A stretch of DNA of 64,000 nucleotides from the NCBI RefSeq assembly GCF_034190915.1, contig NW_026947490.1, positions 63,043,494 to 63,107,493 on the forward strand. Reading direction: 5' to 3'. The notes beneath the pieces are model-generated. The model did not search any database. It was not told where the DNA came from and was given only the letters and a program-made list of their open reading frames with translations. The stretch is from Cavia porcellus (lineage: Eukaryota; Chordata; Mammalia; Rodentia; Caviidae). Both the position numbers and the translations under genes were made by a program. Position 1 is the stretch's first letter; the number at the start of each line of letters is the position of its first letter. Positions 1 to 11,394 of this stretch are shown here, one piece after another.

Positions 1-170
1 TTATTTTAAAGCGAGTAAAGCAGAACAGTAAAATGGAACAGAACAAAACAGTGATAGGACAGTAGGAAATCCACATCGTTCCTATATTACATACTGCTAT
101 CCTCTAATATTTGCCCACACAGTGGTCTGGCCCTGGGCCTGCAAAGTTGATCACATAACATAAATGTCAG
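1..170 (-). repeat. LINE (HAL1-like 3' region) fragment, cut by window start
   Basis: The A- and C-rich text with AGAACAAAACAGTGATAGG, a GGAAATCCACA-like stretch and GGCCTGCAAAGTTGATCA parallels the pieces at 44,090-44,450 and about 10,240-10,700. It is therefore the same repeat family, probably the 3' part of a minus-strand LINE. Confidence 0.4.
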
Positions 171-2500
171 GCTGCTTTCCTACTTGAGTTGTTATCACCT
201 CAGCCTGTGTCGTGTCCAGTTGTTCATGGGTGAAGAAGAGGAAGGAGGCAGAGGGGGCTTCCTTGCTGGTTTTCCCTGGCCAGCAGGGCCACTGCAGGCT
301 CACAGGGAGGCCACATGGCTTCCCTGCTGCTTCTCCCCAGCCAGCAGGGCCTCTGCCGCTGCACAGTGGGTGGGGGCTGCTTGCTTCCTCATGCTTCTCC
401 CCAAGAGTCTGCAAGTCCTCCATCAGTGCACGGGGCAGAATTTAATGTTTAAAGCTTTGGTGGTGGTGCTTCAGCTCTGATGTGCAAACTTTTCTCTCTG
501 GGAAGTTACAACTTCTTATTTTGAGGCTCAACCCAGCTGACAACCCTGGAGCAGTGGCTCTATATCCAGCCGGGCTCAATCATGGTTTGAAGGGAGCCAT
601 GATGCAGGGAAATAGCAGCTGTCACCTAGCTTCAGAGATTGCTCATCAGCACTTTATGTAGCCTATTTATACTTCTTGGAGTCAATTGAAGGCAAAAGGA
701 AGTGACCTAGCCTGCTCTGTAGATATCACTGCATGGAGACAGGGCCAGGTTTAGCCAAAGTGGAGATAATTGCTCTTTGTTCAAAGAATATCATCGAAGT
801 AGTCCGTTGCAGGTAATGCTGTGTGAAGGAGAAATTTTATCAAATTATGAGCGCTCCATGCCAAGAAAGTCCAGTAACTTTTTCTCAAAAAAAATTCTTC
901 TAAATTTTATAACCTCTTTGTTGCAATTCTTTATAGTGCATTATGATAATGGCCCTTAATAAAATGCTCTATGACTGGTTAATGTGTTTTCCAATTCATT
1001 TGAATAATGAATTTATTTTTATATGTTAATCACATATTCTATTTCCAGTTGACTAAACAGAGTAACTAGAATAATTTTATTTCAGAAGTTGGCCTTTTGG
1101 TTAACATCCTTAGTTCCCATTTTATCACCATTTTATGGAAAAGTCAGATTCAAATTATATCAATTTGACAGTTTTTTTTTCAGAAAAATAGACTGAAGTC
1201 TACATATAATAACTTAAATGTCTGTAAACAATAATTTTTATACTCTTTGCAAGGCAGGGAAGTTCTATAAAAAATCCAGGGTTTTCCCAATGAAGCGTGA
1301 TGGGAGATTCTCCTTCCTCAATGACAGAACAAACAGCTGTCATTCCTGGGTTCATGTACTATTGTAATATGCATTTCTCACACAGTTTCTGTCTTCCAAA
1401 ACTGGAGGGAAGGGTACTTTAAAGGCTTAATGCATTGTGCTCTAGAAAGAGTTCTGCGGTGTTGCCTTAAAAGATGAGCAGAAACCAGGGAGAGAAAGAC
1501 AAGCAGAAACAGGCCGTGATTGGGGAAGTGGGAGGTGGTGGCCAGTTGGAACCTGGTGGCCCAGATTTGTTTGCAGAGCTGGGCTATGGGTGTGGCAGTC
1601 ACATACAATGTCAGTGGCTTCAACATACAAATGTTATTTCTCATTCCACAAATGCCTCCTTCACCTGGCAAATCCAGGCAGAGCTGCCACCATGGTTAAA
1701 TGCCACTCTGTCATTACAGACCCCATGTGCTCCCTGCCACAGCAGGGAAAGAAGAGACGGAGGGTCCACAGAGGACTTAGGCTTACAAGTGATTACAGTG
1801 TAGTCAACACAGTGTCCACCTCACTTCACGGCAGTCTGAGAGACAAAAGTGGGCACTGGAAAATACAAAGTACACACTATTTCTTCCACATGGCCTTACC
1901 CCTGCAGTTCTTTATGCACTCACTCGTGTATACTATTTCCTAGGGATATTTTATTTGAAGAGAGGAAGTTTTTTGCAAAAAAAAAAAAAAAAATGTGTGA
2001 AGGCACCAATCTAATGATTAAACAAAACCAGATTTCAAATCTAAAACTGACTGATTTTGGTTTCCTTCTGAGAATGTAAAACTTGCTTGGTTGGACCAAA
2101 TGGAGGAGAATTATTTTGGTCTTTTATTGATCCATGTTTGCCTAGATGGGTACGTAATGTATTTCAATTCCCTTCTTTCCTCCTTCCTTCCACGCATTTG
2201 AGAGAAATCTTTGACAACAGTGACACATTGCCTTGTCAGAATCAAAGAAAAGACATCATCCCACATGAGGATGTTGAGTTTATGTATGGAAACATTGTTG
2301 TCTGTCATCCATTTCACCCTTCTTCTGTATGTCTTCTCACACTTCACAAAGGCTGAAAAACTCATCTCTACGTTTCTCAAACTCCTTTTCAACTTTGATT
2401 CTGAACAAATTAGATTTTATATGTAATGTTAGGCTTAATTTGTTGAATCAGACACACTGCTATGAGATCTAGCATGGAGAGGGAAGGTGGGTTAGTCATC
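171..2500. other. Intergenic, no gene recognised
   Basis: Moderately GC-rich to 620, then AT-rich. Overlapping short frames at 184-480 and 1,474-1,943 have no recognisable product. A poly(A) tract lies at 1,977-1,993. Confidence 0.5.
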
Positions 2501-2504
2501 TTTC

Positions 2505-2905
2505 TTCATTGTGAAAAACACTTAAGATACACAACTTACATAAGAAAAGGTTTATTTTGGCTCATAGTTGCAAAGGTTTCAGTCCATGGTTATTTGAGTC
2601 TATTACTTTTGGGCTTTTGGCCAGGCAGCTTATCACAGCAAAGTGGTGGAGTAAATCTGTTTACCTCATGGCAGATGGGAAGGAGAGAGACAGAGACACA
2701 GACATGGACACAGACATAGACAAAGACAAGAAGAAACAGACAACCAAGGTCCCAACATCTCCCTCAAGGGCACAACCCCCTAACTTCCTTCCACTCAGCT
2801 AGCCTCCTAAGCTTTCACCATCTCCTAATAGCATCACAGGCTTGGGACCATGTCTTCAGATTATGGGGCTTTTGGAGAAGTTTAAGATCCAAACCACATT
2901 TGTGT
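2505..2905 (-). mobile_element. MaLR-type solo LTR (ERVL-MaLR)
   Basis: Reads as the reverse of a MaLR LTR: GGTTTATTTTGGCTCATAG near 2,550, TTTCAGTCCATGGTTA, CTCATGGCAGATGGGAAG, then AAGATCCAAACCACA near 2,884-2,898, which mirrors the usual TGGTTTGGATCT start. A (GACACA)-like purine stretch at 2,690-2,740 is expanded inside it. Confidence 0.8.
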
Positions 2906-3240
2906 TTCATCTGACAAGCCTCAGCCTGGAAAGATTTCAGGCATTTGGTACCAGCATTAGCAACCAGGGTCTACACACAAATGCCATGGGTGTCACAGCA
3001 CAGTATGGGCCATCAGTGCAGCCTTTTGATTCTTCTGTACTAGCATCTAGAAACAAATATCCTTTAAGTTCTTCTAGCTCTGGAGCCAGCAGTAGTGGTG
3101 GCCTGTTAAACATGGCACTTTCTGACTGTCGGCACACTGGGATGATAATCATGTCTGCAATGAGTACCAAGGAAGACATAAAAATTCTTCCAGTGTACTT
3201 AAAGTTATTTTGAAAACTGGCAAATAATGTACCTAGCACC
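2906..3240. other. Unclassified segment containing the first copy of a 61-bp duplication
   Basis: Open on both strands (plus 2,842-3,213; minus 2,937-3,239) but no family recognised; the plus frame is serine-rich. The 61 bp at 3,021-3,081 recur exactly at 4,918-4,978. It could be an unrecognised old repeat into which the MaLR LTR inserted. Confidence 0.4.
3021..3081 (+). repeat. 61-bp direct repeat, copy 1
   Basis: Begins GCCTTTTGATTCTTCTGTAC and ends TTCTTCTAGCTCT; identical base for base to 4,918-4,978, with unrelated flanks on both sides. Confidence 0.97.
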
Positions 3241-3399
3241 TCTCTTTCCCTACTCTTGCATGATTAATAATTTTGTACATCATTTAATGTCCCATAATAA
3301 ATCCTTTTCTGTTTAACTAGCTAGAGAAAACTCTGTTTGCATCAATTAAGTCCTGACTGATACATGACCCAAATGTATGACAAGTAAAACTTCTGCATG

Positions 3400-3532
3400 T
3401 ACATGTGTGGCATTGAGAATTGAACCCAAGGTCTTCACACTGGCCTTTTCCCCAGTTCTTTATTTTCCATTTTGAGATAGGCTCTAGCTAAGTTGTGCAG
3501 GTTGGGCTTGAACTTGTGATCTTCTTGCCTCA
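3400..3532 (-). mobile_element. B1-dID-type SINE
   Basis: Reading left to right on plus: an antisense ID-like end (GGCATTGAGAATTGAACCC), an A-tail remnant, then antisense B1 (TTGTGCAGGTTGGGCTTGAA, GTGATCTTCTTGCCTC). The order matches a B1 monomer joined to an ID-like monomer. Confidence 0.65.
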
Positions 3533-4780
3533 AAGAAAAAAGATGGTCTGGGATGGTCATTTATATTTAAATGGTCTCTCTAGTATCCTGTAGCAGGATA
3601 AATGGAACTCTTATAGAGGTCTTATTTCTTAATATTTTATGGAAGTTGCTGGATTTTGTAAATCAACTTGGCTAGAGATAAAAGAGTAGGATATAACGAC
3701 ATAGGAAATGTGACAGAGAATGCAATATCTCTCTCCTTTCACAGCAGAAATCACGAAATAATTTTCATAAAGACAAAATATTTTAGGCTTTGAAAGCTAT
3801 GATCTCTTTTGCAACTGTAGTATATAGCAATTGTGGCCAAAGATGACATATAAATGAATGAATGTGGTTATGTCCCTACAAAACTGTATTTGCAAAAATA
3901 GGCAGTGGGCCAAATTTGACTTGTACATTACAGCTTGCTGATCTGTCTTCAATAGTAATGGTGTCCTCAAGTTTTAGATAGCTACTTGGCCATCTGGAAG
4001 AAAGATGAGTTTCCAGCCTTCTCTTCCAAGTGTGGTGATGTGATCAAACGTGATCTATGGGATGCAAACAGAGACACCTGAGCAACTGCCAGCAACGGTC
4101 ATTAAAGAGACAGAAGCTGGGGGAGGCATGCATTTCTAGGTCCTGCGCTCCCTCCTGTTGGTCAGAATGTAAGTTAAGTATTGAAGAAGAAATGTGACAG
4201 TGGTTCCTACATTGACCTTTGATATCTAGGAATGCCAGATAGGCTTCCCAAATATGAGAAACAAGTAAACCAATGCGTTGTTTAAACCAGTTAATGAACT
4301 GAATATTTATTCACTACATGGAGCAGGCTAATGGATCCTGACGCAAAATATGTAAATGCAACTTTAATACAAAATATAAAAATTTATTTGGCTTATGGTA
4401 TGTGTGATAAAATTTCTATATATAAAGTTTATTTCACTTGGCAGTTTCATGATACGAAGTGGAGAAATATAAACTTCATTAAAGGGGAAGATAAAAGAAG
4501 ATTTTATTTACACAGATTAAAGTTTTGTAATAAAACACTCAGTAAACTTCTATTAAGTATAGTTTTCAGATTCTTATTTCAGGCACTGGGCTACAGAAAT
4601 AGTTTTCTGTACCAGTTTTCTAAATATTTCTCTATTCTAAACAATACCAAAATGGCAGTTCCCCCTCCTTCCCCAACCATGTCCCAAGCTTTCTCTATAC
4701 CAAAATCTCTCATAGGGTGCTATTCGAGTTTCTAGGTTAGGAAGAGGAAGGCTAAGCAGAGCTCTTTCCAACCTTCCTAT
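3533..4780. other. Intergenic, no gene recognised
   Basis: AT-rich. A 134-residue frame at 4,331-4,735 is low-complexity, resembles no family I know, and overlaps a MER5A border; treated as chance. Confidence 0.5.
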
Positions 4781-4782
4781 GC

Positions 4783-4917
4783 ACAGTGAGGTCACTGGAC
4801 CATCATTACCACCCGGGAGCTTCTTAGGAACACACATCCTTGGGCCGCACAGTGTAAGAACCTGATTTTAACAAGATCTTTCAGTGAACTGCAGAGGCAT
4901 AAAAGTGCGAGAACAGG
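4783..4917 (+). mobile_element. MER5A-like hAT-Charlie MITE fragment
   Basis: GGTCACTGGACCATCATTA, GGGAGCTTCTTAGGAACACA, TTGGGCCGCA, GATTTTAACAAGATCTTTCA and GCGAGAACAG follow the MER5A order at an old divergence. Confidence 0.65.
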
Positions 4918-4978
4918 GCCTTTTGATTCTTCTGTACTAGCATCTAGAAACAAATATCCTTTAAGTTCTTCTAGCTCT
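4918..4978 (+). repeat. 61-bp direct repeat, copy 2, abutting a MER5A end
   Basis: Exact copy of 3,021-3,081 placed immediately after the terminal GCGAGAACAG-like end of a MER5A element. No poly(A) or target-site duplication is visible, so it does not look like a SINE or retrocopy. Confidence 0.97.
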
Positions 4979-5870
4979 TTCAACCTCAAAAATACTGAAT
5001 ACCTAAATAAAATACTTGTCTTCCTAAACTGCCCATCAAACACCAGGCCGGAAGGAAGTTAAAGTTAAAATATATGTCTCAATGCATCACCTTTCCTCTT
5101 ATGGGCTCAAAGGACAAGTGATTTTTTTTTTTTTACTAAAAATCACCTGAGATCAGCTCATCTCTTGTCCCGAGGATGAAGAATGGGAGCTGAATAATAA
5201 ATTCTAGCAAGAATAATGCTCATAGAAGCTCTTGGGAATCCTCTGATGTCTGTTAAACTGATAAATAAAACTGGTAGTTTTACTTTTTGAGACATCAATT
5301 TTATTGAGAATTAGCAAAAAAAGTTACTATTTAATATTATTTGTGCTTCATACATACCAGTTTCGTGTTATAATTCTTCACACATGAGAGCATATTATAA
5401 AATATGAATTGTTTCATCTTAGAGGAAAAATCTTGCAGTCTGGCTTGATTAATACCCTCAAATTTATGCATCAAAGAATTGGAAAGAGCTACTACTATAA
5501 GTTTGGAAACACACACTCTAAAAAGAAATCAAAAGCTTCTAGAATACTAAAAAAAATAAAATACTAAAAAAATATAAAAATAATCTTTAATCTTTATCAA
5601 AGATAATTTACAGCTATTTATAACTTTGAACATCAATGAGAAATAGAAAGAATGAGAATTTTAGGCAAAGAAAAATTACTGCAATATTCTCTTGTTTAAA
5701 GGTAAATAAAAATGTATAGGATAGAATCTTGTTATATGGCTTAACTATATAGCCTTGACTAGGTGTGAAAAGACAAATTCTATTGCTTCTCCAAGCCATT
5801 CTTATTGAGCAAATAATTTCCAAGTAAATAGTGCTTAGTATAAATAAAATTTTGTTGTGAAGATTAACCT
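4979..5870. other. Intergenic AT-rich, nothing recognised
   Basis: Includes a T-run (about 5,121-5,134) and A-rich stretches at 5,548-5,582. No gene or clear repeat. Confidence 0.5.
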
Positions 5871-5871
5871 T

Positions 5872-6255
5872 TGGTATAGTTTGGAGCTAAAATGTCCTCC
5901 AGTGCCAAAAGGTTAAAGGCTTGGTCTCCAGCTTGGTATGGTGGAAGGAGGAGAAAATGTCCAGGCCTAGTGCGAGGTCCTAGGTCACTGAAACAGTGTC
6001 CTTGGAGGGTCTAGGGGGACTTTGGTCCCTTTCTTTTATTCTATTTGCTGCTAAGCCTGAGATGAGCAGTTTTTCTCTGCCACAGGGACTCCACCATGCC
6101 ACTGGCATCCCCACCTCCCACTACCACCAAAACAATAGATCTGCCTGAACATGGACCATACCCTCCAGAACCATGAGTCAGAATGAGCCTTCTCTCTTTA
6201 TAAGTTGATTACCACAAGTATTTGCTATAATGATGGAATCTTAACTACCATACTT
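5872..6255 (+). mobile_element. MaLR-type solo LTR
   Basis: Begins GGTATAGTTTGGAGCTAAAA and TGTCCTCCAGTGCC, passes AAGGCTTGGTCTCCAGC, and ends with AGTTGATTACCACAAGTATT and GGAATCTTAACTACC, the order of a sense MaLR LTR. Confidence 0.8.
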
Positions 6256-6925
6256 CTCCTTCCATTCCATTTTCTAAGCTTTGGTTAAAATATTCAGAAC
6301 TACTGGCAACCCAATTAGCTCTTTGGAAGAGAAAACAGCAGTAAGATTCTTGAGCCCTTTTATACTGCTAGATTTGGAGAATTTTAATTCATTCCTATTA
6401 ACTTCTTAGACTTCATATCCTTCTATACTTCAAAAGTTGTTTTCCTGTCAATTTGGTATATCAGCTAGTATCTAAATTAAAGATTTATTTTAATTTCTGG
6501 ATCAAGTATACAAAGATTCATCAGAGATCTGTTGCATGGATTGCATTTTTTTTAACTAGTGATTTGAGGGTGGTCATCAGTCCATCTTGTCCCACACTAA
6601 AGAGATTACTGAGACACATGACTTTCAGCACTGAAGTTAAGAGAGCTGATCACCCTACACTTTACTAATATATTTTCCAGTGTGTCTGCATGTCTCTGTG
6701 CATGTGTGTGAGCACACACACATTTCATAAAGCAGAAAAATGACCTAACAAATATAAAGCTTTTTCCAAGCTAAGAGCTGTGTAATGAACTATTCAGGAT
6801 GCCTGAAATAAGTTATTTATCCATTCATTTTTTTTAAAAAAAGGGGGAAATTATAATGTTTAATATATGCATTGTAAGTAAAAAAGAATTTTTCAAATGA
6901 AACATCTTGATGATGGTACAAGCAC
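6256..6925. other. Intergenic, nothing recognised
   Basis: AT-rich unique sequence with a short alternating GT/CA patch near 6,690-6,722. Confidence 0.5.
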
Positions 6926-6929
6926 ATGT

Positions 6930-7127
6930 TTCTTTTTTATTTTACTCCTAGGGATCAAACCTATAGTTTTTACATTAAACTATGGGATCATCCCCCTTTT
7001 TATTTTTATTTTGCATCACTGTCTCCATAAGTCACTAAGTTGCCCAGGCTGGGCTTGAACTTGTGATCCTCCTGTCTCAACCCTCCAGAGTGCAGGGATT
7101 GCAAGTGTGTGCCACCATGTCTGGCTC
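6930..7127 (-). mobile_element. B1-dID-type SINE
   Basis: Antisense ID-like end (CTCCTAGGGATCAAACCTA) followed by antisense B1: AAGTTGCCCAGGCTGGGCTT, GATCCTCCTGTCTCAACCCT and GTGCCACCATGTCTGGCT at its 5' end. Confidence 0.85.
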
Positions 7128-8940
7128 AGGCCAACAGTTCTTGAATCGTGCTTACCTTTCAGCCTCTGTAAACTCATTTCTCAGGTGTAAATTAGTCTTC
7201 AGTCCTTCAGTTGTGCTGACAGCTTGTGACCTACTGAACACAGCTGATGGATGGCTGTCTCTGGACTGAGTGGTTTATCCTGAGTAACAAAAGAAATTTT
7301 CCCTTTTCTGTCGATACAATTTTTCAAAACCTTATAAAATTGTACAATTAACTTTACCTATTTCTTGTAAATAACATGTCAGTGTAAGACAACTGATTCT
7401 GAGTTGTCCAACTTATAACTTCTTAGAGTAAAAATTTTACAGGGAAATCAACTCCAATTTTTAAAGTTGAAACAATGACAAGTCACGATTATACTCAAAA
7501 AAGAAAGTTCCCCCAACACATTTGCATTAATACGCCATCATTTTAGTCTGTTATTAGATAAGTGCTTTATATTAAAAATATAGAACTAATGGGAAAGGTA
7601 AATATTCATGTTAGGTTTCTGGCATGACTATTCTTCAGGGTAACTGAAAGCCTCAGTATGACAAAGAAAAATTTTATTTTACAGAAGAATGCTATCCATG
7701 AACAAAGAAAGAACTGAATTAGACTATAATCACTGGTGATCTTTAATGAAACTATTAACCCAGATGAGGATAATCAACTAGTGTTAAAAGCATTAAGGGG
7801 ATGGATAATGGGGAATTCAACATTCAGAGTACTAATGTAATACCAAAAATCTCTTCCTAGCCACAGGAGATGTAAGTGTACGTAGAAATATCAGATTGTC
7901 ATCACCCCAATCCTGTGACAACTCCATTTCATTTACAGGAGGATCATCAAATATCGTGTCTCCTGATGTGATACACAGTAAAATGAAAAGTGTCATGTGT
8001 GACACGGTCTACCAAAATGTGTAATGTAAATCCAGCAAACTTTCAGATCTAACTTTTAGTACATAGAAAATAAAGATAATGGAAAAAAATCAGATGACTG
8101 CTACAGAACACATCTAGACAAATTAAGAATATGGGGTAATTGATCCAGTCCATCCATCAAGGCCATATATTGTTGGAAGAAAATGAAGGAGGATGGCAAT
8201 TAGAGAAGAGAAAGAGGCAGGCAGATTCCATATGTGGCTTTGGATGTGGCTGTAGTTTGAATCCACTAGTGTGGAAGGACCCTCATGGAGTAACTGGTGA
8301 ATCTGAAAATGAATTGATTCTAAAACAAGATTAAAAACGTCTTGATTTATGAAAGTGAAGATCATTACCTTAGAAAGGTAGGTTGTTAAACAACTTGCAA
8401 TGTTCTGTCTCACTTGGATAAATATTTATGTAAGTTATCTTTAAGAATAATCAAAATATTATTAAGAGATAATCTCTGGGTGAGCAAAATACTAGATAGT
8501 GCTTTTTTCCTCATTTTGGGGGAAATTATTGTTGTTATTTTGTTTTTCTTATTCTCCAGCTTTTCTGTTGCACACATACGGCTTTTATAACCATATTATA
8601 TATGTGCTCATTAGGAAACTAACCAAACGGTGAGTAGAGAGTGGGAATATTTTGGTTCAAAGCCATGATGTTTGAGGCTTTTTTTTCTGGTACCTAGAGC
8701 TGATGACTGCAATAATGTCTCATGATTTTAAACAGTGAACTTTCGATCCTCAATAAAGATTTTAAATTCTGGTAAAAATGTTTATCTTCCTCTTATTTAT
8801 TGTTGACAATGCATCTTCTGGTGATCAGAAAGTAATTCCTTCAAATGAAGGAAAGAAAGGAAACAAGAGGACACAGAAGACAATTTGGGAAGAAGGAGGT
8901 GAGGTTGCCAGGGGAAAGAGAGCGAGATAGTAATTTGATA
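7128..8940. other. Intergenic, nothing recognised
   Basis: AT-rich; complementary short frames at 8,123-8,413 have no recognised product. Confidence 0.5.
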
Positions 8941-8944
8941 CCAG

Positions 8945-9345
8945 TTTTCTTTCTTTTTTAAATTTGATTTAAAGAAAGATTAAACAAAACAGAAAATGGG
9001 TAGAAATAATATATATGTTCAGAGAAAAAAGAAACAGTAAGAAATCACTAGATGATGTTTACATACTGTCCTTTTACAAATAGTTGTTCAAGATACAAAA
9101 GTGGAACATATAAAGTGGGAATTCAAACAGCAAGACTGCAAACAGTTCTGTTCAACTATCCAACAAAAACTTAGTAACATGGTTGTCAATGCTATACACT
9201 TAAACATACATGCAGTTATCCATCTTCATTTATGTTGAGATTAAACAAAGTAAAGCAGGCGAAAGTCATTCTGAACAAAGAATAATAGTATTGCTGGATT
9301 TCACATCATGACACTCTGAGATCAGCACTAGGTACTGTAGTGTCT
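8945..9345 (-). repeat. Tandem duplication within LINE 3' region, unit 1
   Basis: Shares start (TTAAAGAAAGATTAAACAAAA against TTAAAGAAAGACTGAACAAAA), middle (GTTCTGTTCAACTATCCAAC, identical) and end (GATCAGCACTAGGTACT against GATCAGCACTGGGTATT) with 9,346-10,140. Divergence is scattered, so the duplication is not recent. Confidence 0.9.
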
Positions 9346-10140
9346 TTTTTAAAAAAATTTATTTAAAGAAAGACTGAACAAAACAGAAAACAGGTAGAAA
9401 TAATACATACTTTCAAAGAAAAAAATAAACAGTAAGGAATCACTAGTTGATTGTCCCGGCCGGCGGGTGAGTCAGCCTAGATGCTAGAGGGGGAGTGGGG
9501 ATGAGAAGGGACAGGAGACGTGAAGAATGGAGACAAGACAGAATTGCGATCAAGTCTCATTTATTCAAAGAAAGAGTAACAAATATATAGGGTATTGGAG
9601 GAGGAGGGTTTGGATTCTGAGACGTCAGCAGGTAACTTAGCAACAATGGCAAGACCAAAGGTTATAGGGTAATTCATATCTCCCACAGGTAGGCTCATAA
9701 GGCGGGCTGATTAGCATAATCCCTGAATGGGCCAAACAGGCTAGGCAAGGAGCTGCTTAACTACCAAACTTAAATCCTAGAGGTTAAGATGGCTGCTGCC
9801 TGTTAATACAAGGTGGCAGCCAACTACAGGGCTTCCCACAGTTGATGATTACAGATTGTCCTCTTACAAATAGTGATTCAAGATACTAAAGTGGAGCATA
9901 TAAAGTAGGGATTCAAACAGTGAGACTGCAGCCAGTTCTGTTCAACTATCCAACAAAAACTTAGAAATATGGTTATCAATCCTATACACTTAAGGATACA
10001 TGCAGTTATCCATATCTTCAATTATGTTGAGATTGAACAAACCCAAGCAGGGAAATATCACTCTAAACAAAGAATAATACTATTGCTGGGTTTCACATTA
10101 TGACACTCCAGGATCAGCACTGGGTATTTTAGTATCTCTT
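9346..10140 (-). repeat. Tandem duplication within LINE 3' region, unit 2 (interrupted by LTR)
   Basis: Second unit of the duplication, co-linear with unit 1 when the LTR at 9,452-9,840 and one copy of GTTGAT are set aside. Confidence 0.9.
9452..9840 (-). mobile_element. Solo LTR, ERVK (class II)-type, nested in LINE
   Basis: The 389-bp block begins TGTCCCGGCC and ends CTTCCCACA (TG...CA) and is flanked by a 6-bp duplication GTTGAT at 9,446-9,451 and 9,841-9,846; 6 bp is typical of class II elements. On the minus strand it starts TGTGGGAAGC, has a TATATATTT box (9,592-9,600) and AATAAA (9,565-9,560), implying a very short R region. The other LTR and all internal genes are absent, so this is a solo LTR from recombination and encodes nothing. 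Confidence 0.85.
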
Positions 10141-11394
10141 TTTCTTCAAAGTATTTGTTCATTTCATCATGTGTCATAAGATCAGTTCTCATAAACTGTT
10201 TATAGGTTCTACACATGCATGAGTCTTAACATGTATTTTTATCCTTCCTATATTAGAGGGAGAAACAAAACCAAGCAAGACAAAACAAAACACATTCCTA
10301 TAAACACATGAAATGAAAAAGACATATAAGACCATTGTACAAGGAGTTCTACCATAGTTCCTGTGTTGTCTCTTGTTATCTTCAATAGAATTGGCTATAT
10401 CATCAAACATAGTACAACTGAATATATCAGTACATAACAGTATTCATAAAAACACAACTTTGTATATAGTATAAAACTTCAAAAGCAGGCAGTTATCAAA
10501 GCATAATGTGCATCATAGAGTTTTGTCATCTTCAGTGTAGTTGCCTGTACTCGCAGACTTGATACTATCAATCATATCAGTTTTGAGTAAAATCTGTTGA
10601 TACCAACAGCAATCAAACATTTAACTAAGATCAGTCATGATAAAACAGTATAAGTCATACAAGGCTCCAGATTAATAGGAAATTAAAGATGATTACTGTG
10701 CTATATCCTGATGTTATTGAGATAGCTGTCTGTGCCCTCAAATCTAATGCAAGTAGAAAAACTGGGACAGAATAAAATCTATCTAAGCAGGGTGGTGTGA
10801 GTAATGTGGGTTTTAAATCCCTATACACTATTAACAATATCTTCTGGCATCTTGTTTAAGACTCTCCCTCCCCTTTCACTTCCCCAGGGTACATTATACA
10901 TTTTTGGGTCTGACCAAGACCCTTGGTTTTAAATTGGGTGTGTGTGGGGGCAACCTGCTATTTACCTAAGTGGTTCCAAACCTTCTCTCTCCTGGACTTG
11001 ATCTCTAATTGTATTCCTTTACCTATTAAAGCCTGTCTTTCCAATCTATCCACAATACTGGTCTACTTCCCCGATTACTCTCTGGTTCTCTGTCACATAG
11101 AGCATTGTTTTCTCATATTTGATTTTCAGTCTATGTACTCTTTTTCATGTTAATTATATTTCCTAAAAATAGCATCTTGGTAGACCCTACCTCCTGATCT
11201 ACTCCATGTGTGGTTCTTTTTTTTAATTTAGTGTATCAAGGCCATCCCCATATAGAGATTATAACCAACCTTCTCTGCCTCATTTCTGTTGTACTCTTTT
11301 TTTTTGCATCAGTAGTCTGCTTATCTTCTTTTTTCTGTTTTCTACTCCATTCATTGAGGCCTCTCTGCCACTGTTCCTGGAATCCTAGTACTTT

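Noticed and set aside
2842..3239. Serine-rich frame and overlapping minus frame that look protein-like
   Set aside because: Open on both strands over the same bases, no known family, and adjacent to an LTR; more likely an unrecognised repeat than a retrocopy of a gene.
4331..4735. 134-residue open frame in AT-rich intergenic DNA
   Set aside because: Low-complexity residues, overlap with an interspersed repeat border, no recognisable domain, no splice or promoter context.
9452..9840. Possible retained provirus
   Set aside because: Only one LTR with a clean 6-bp duplication; no internal or coding sequence on either side.
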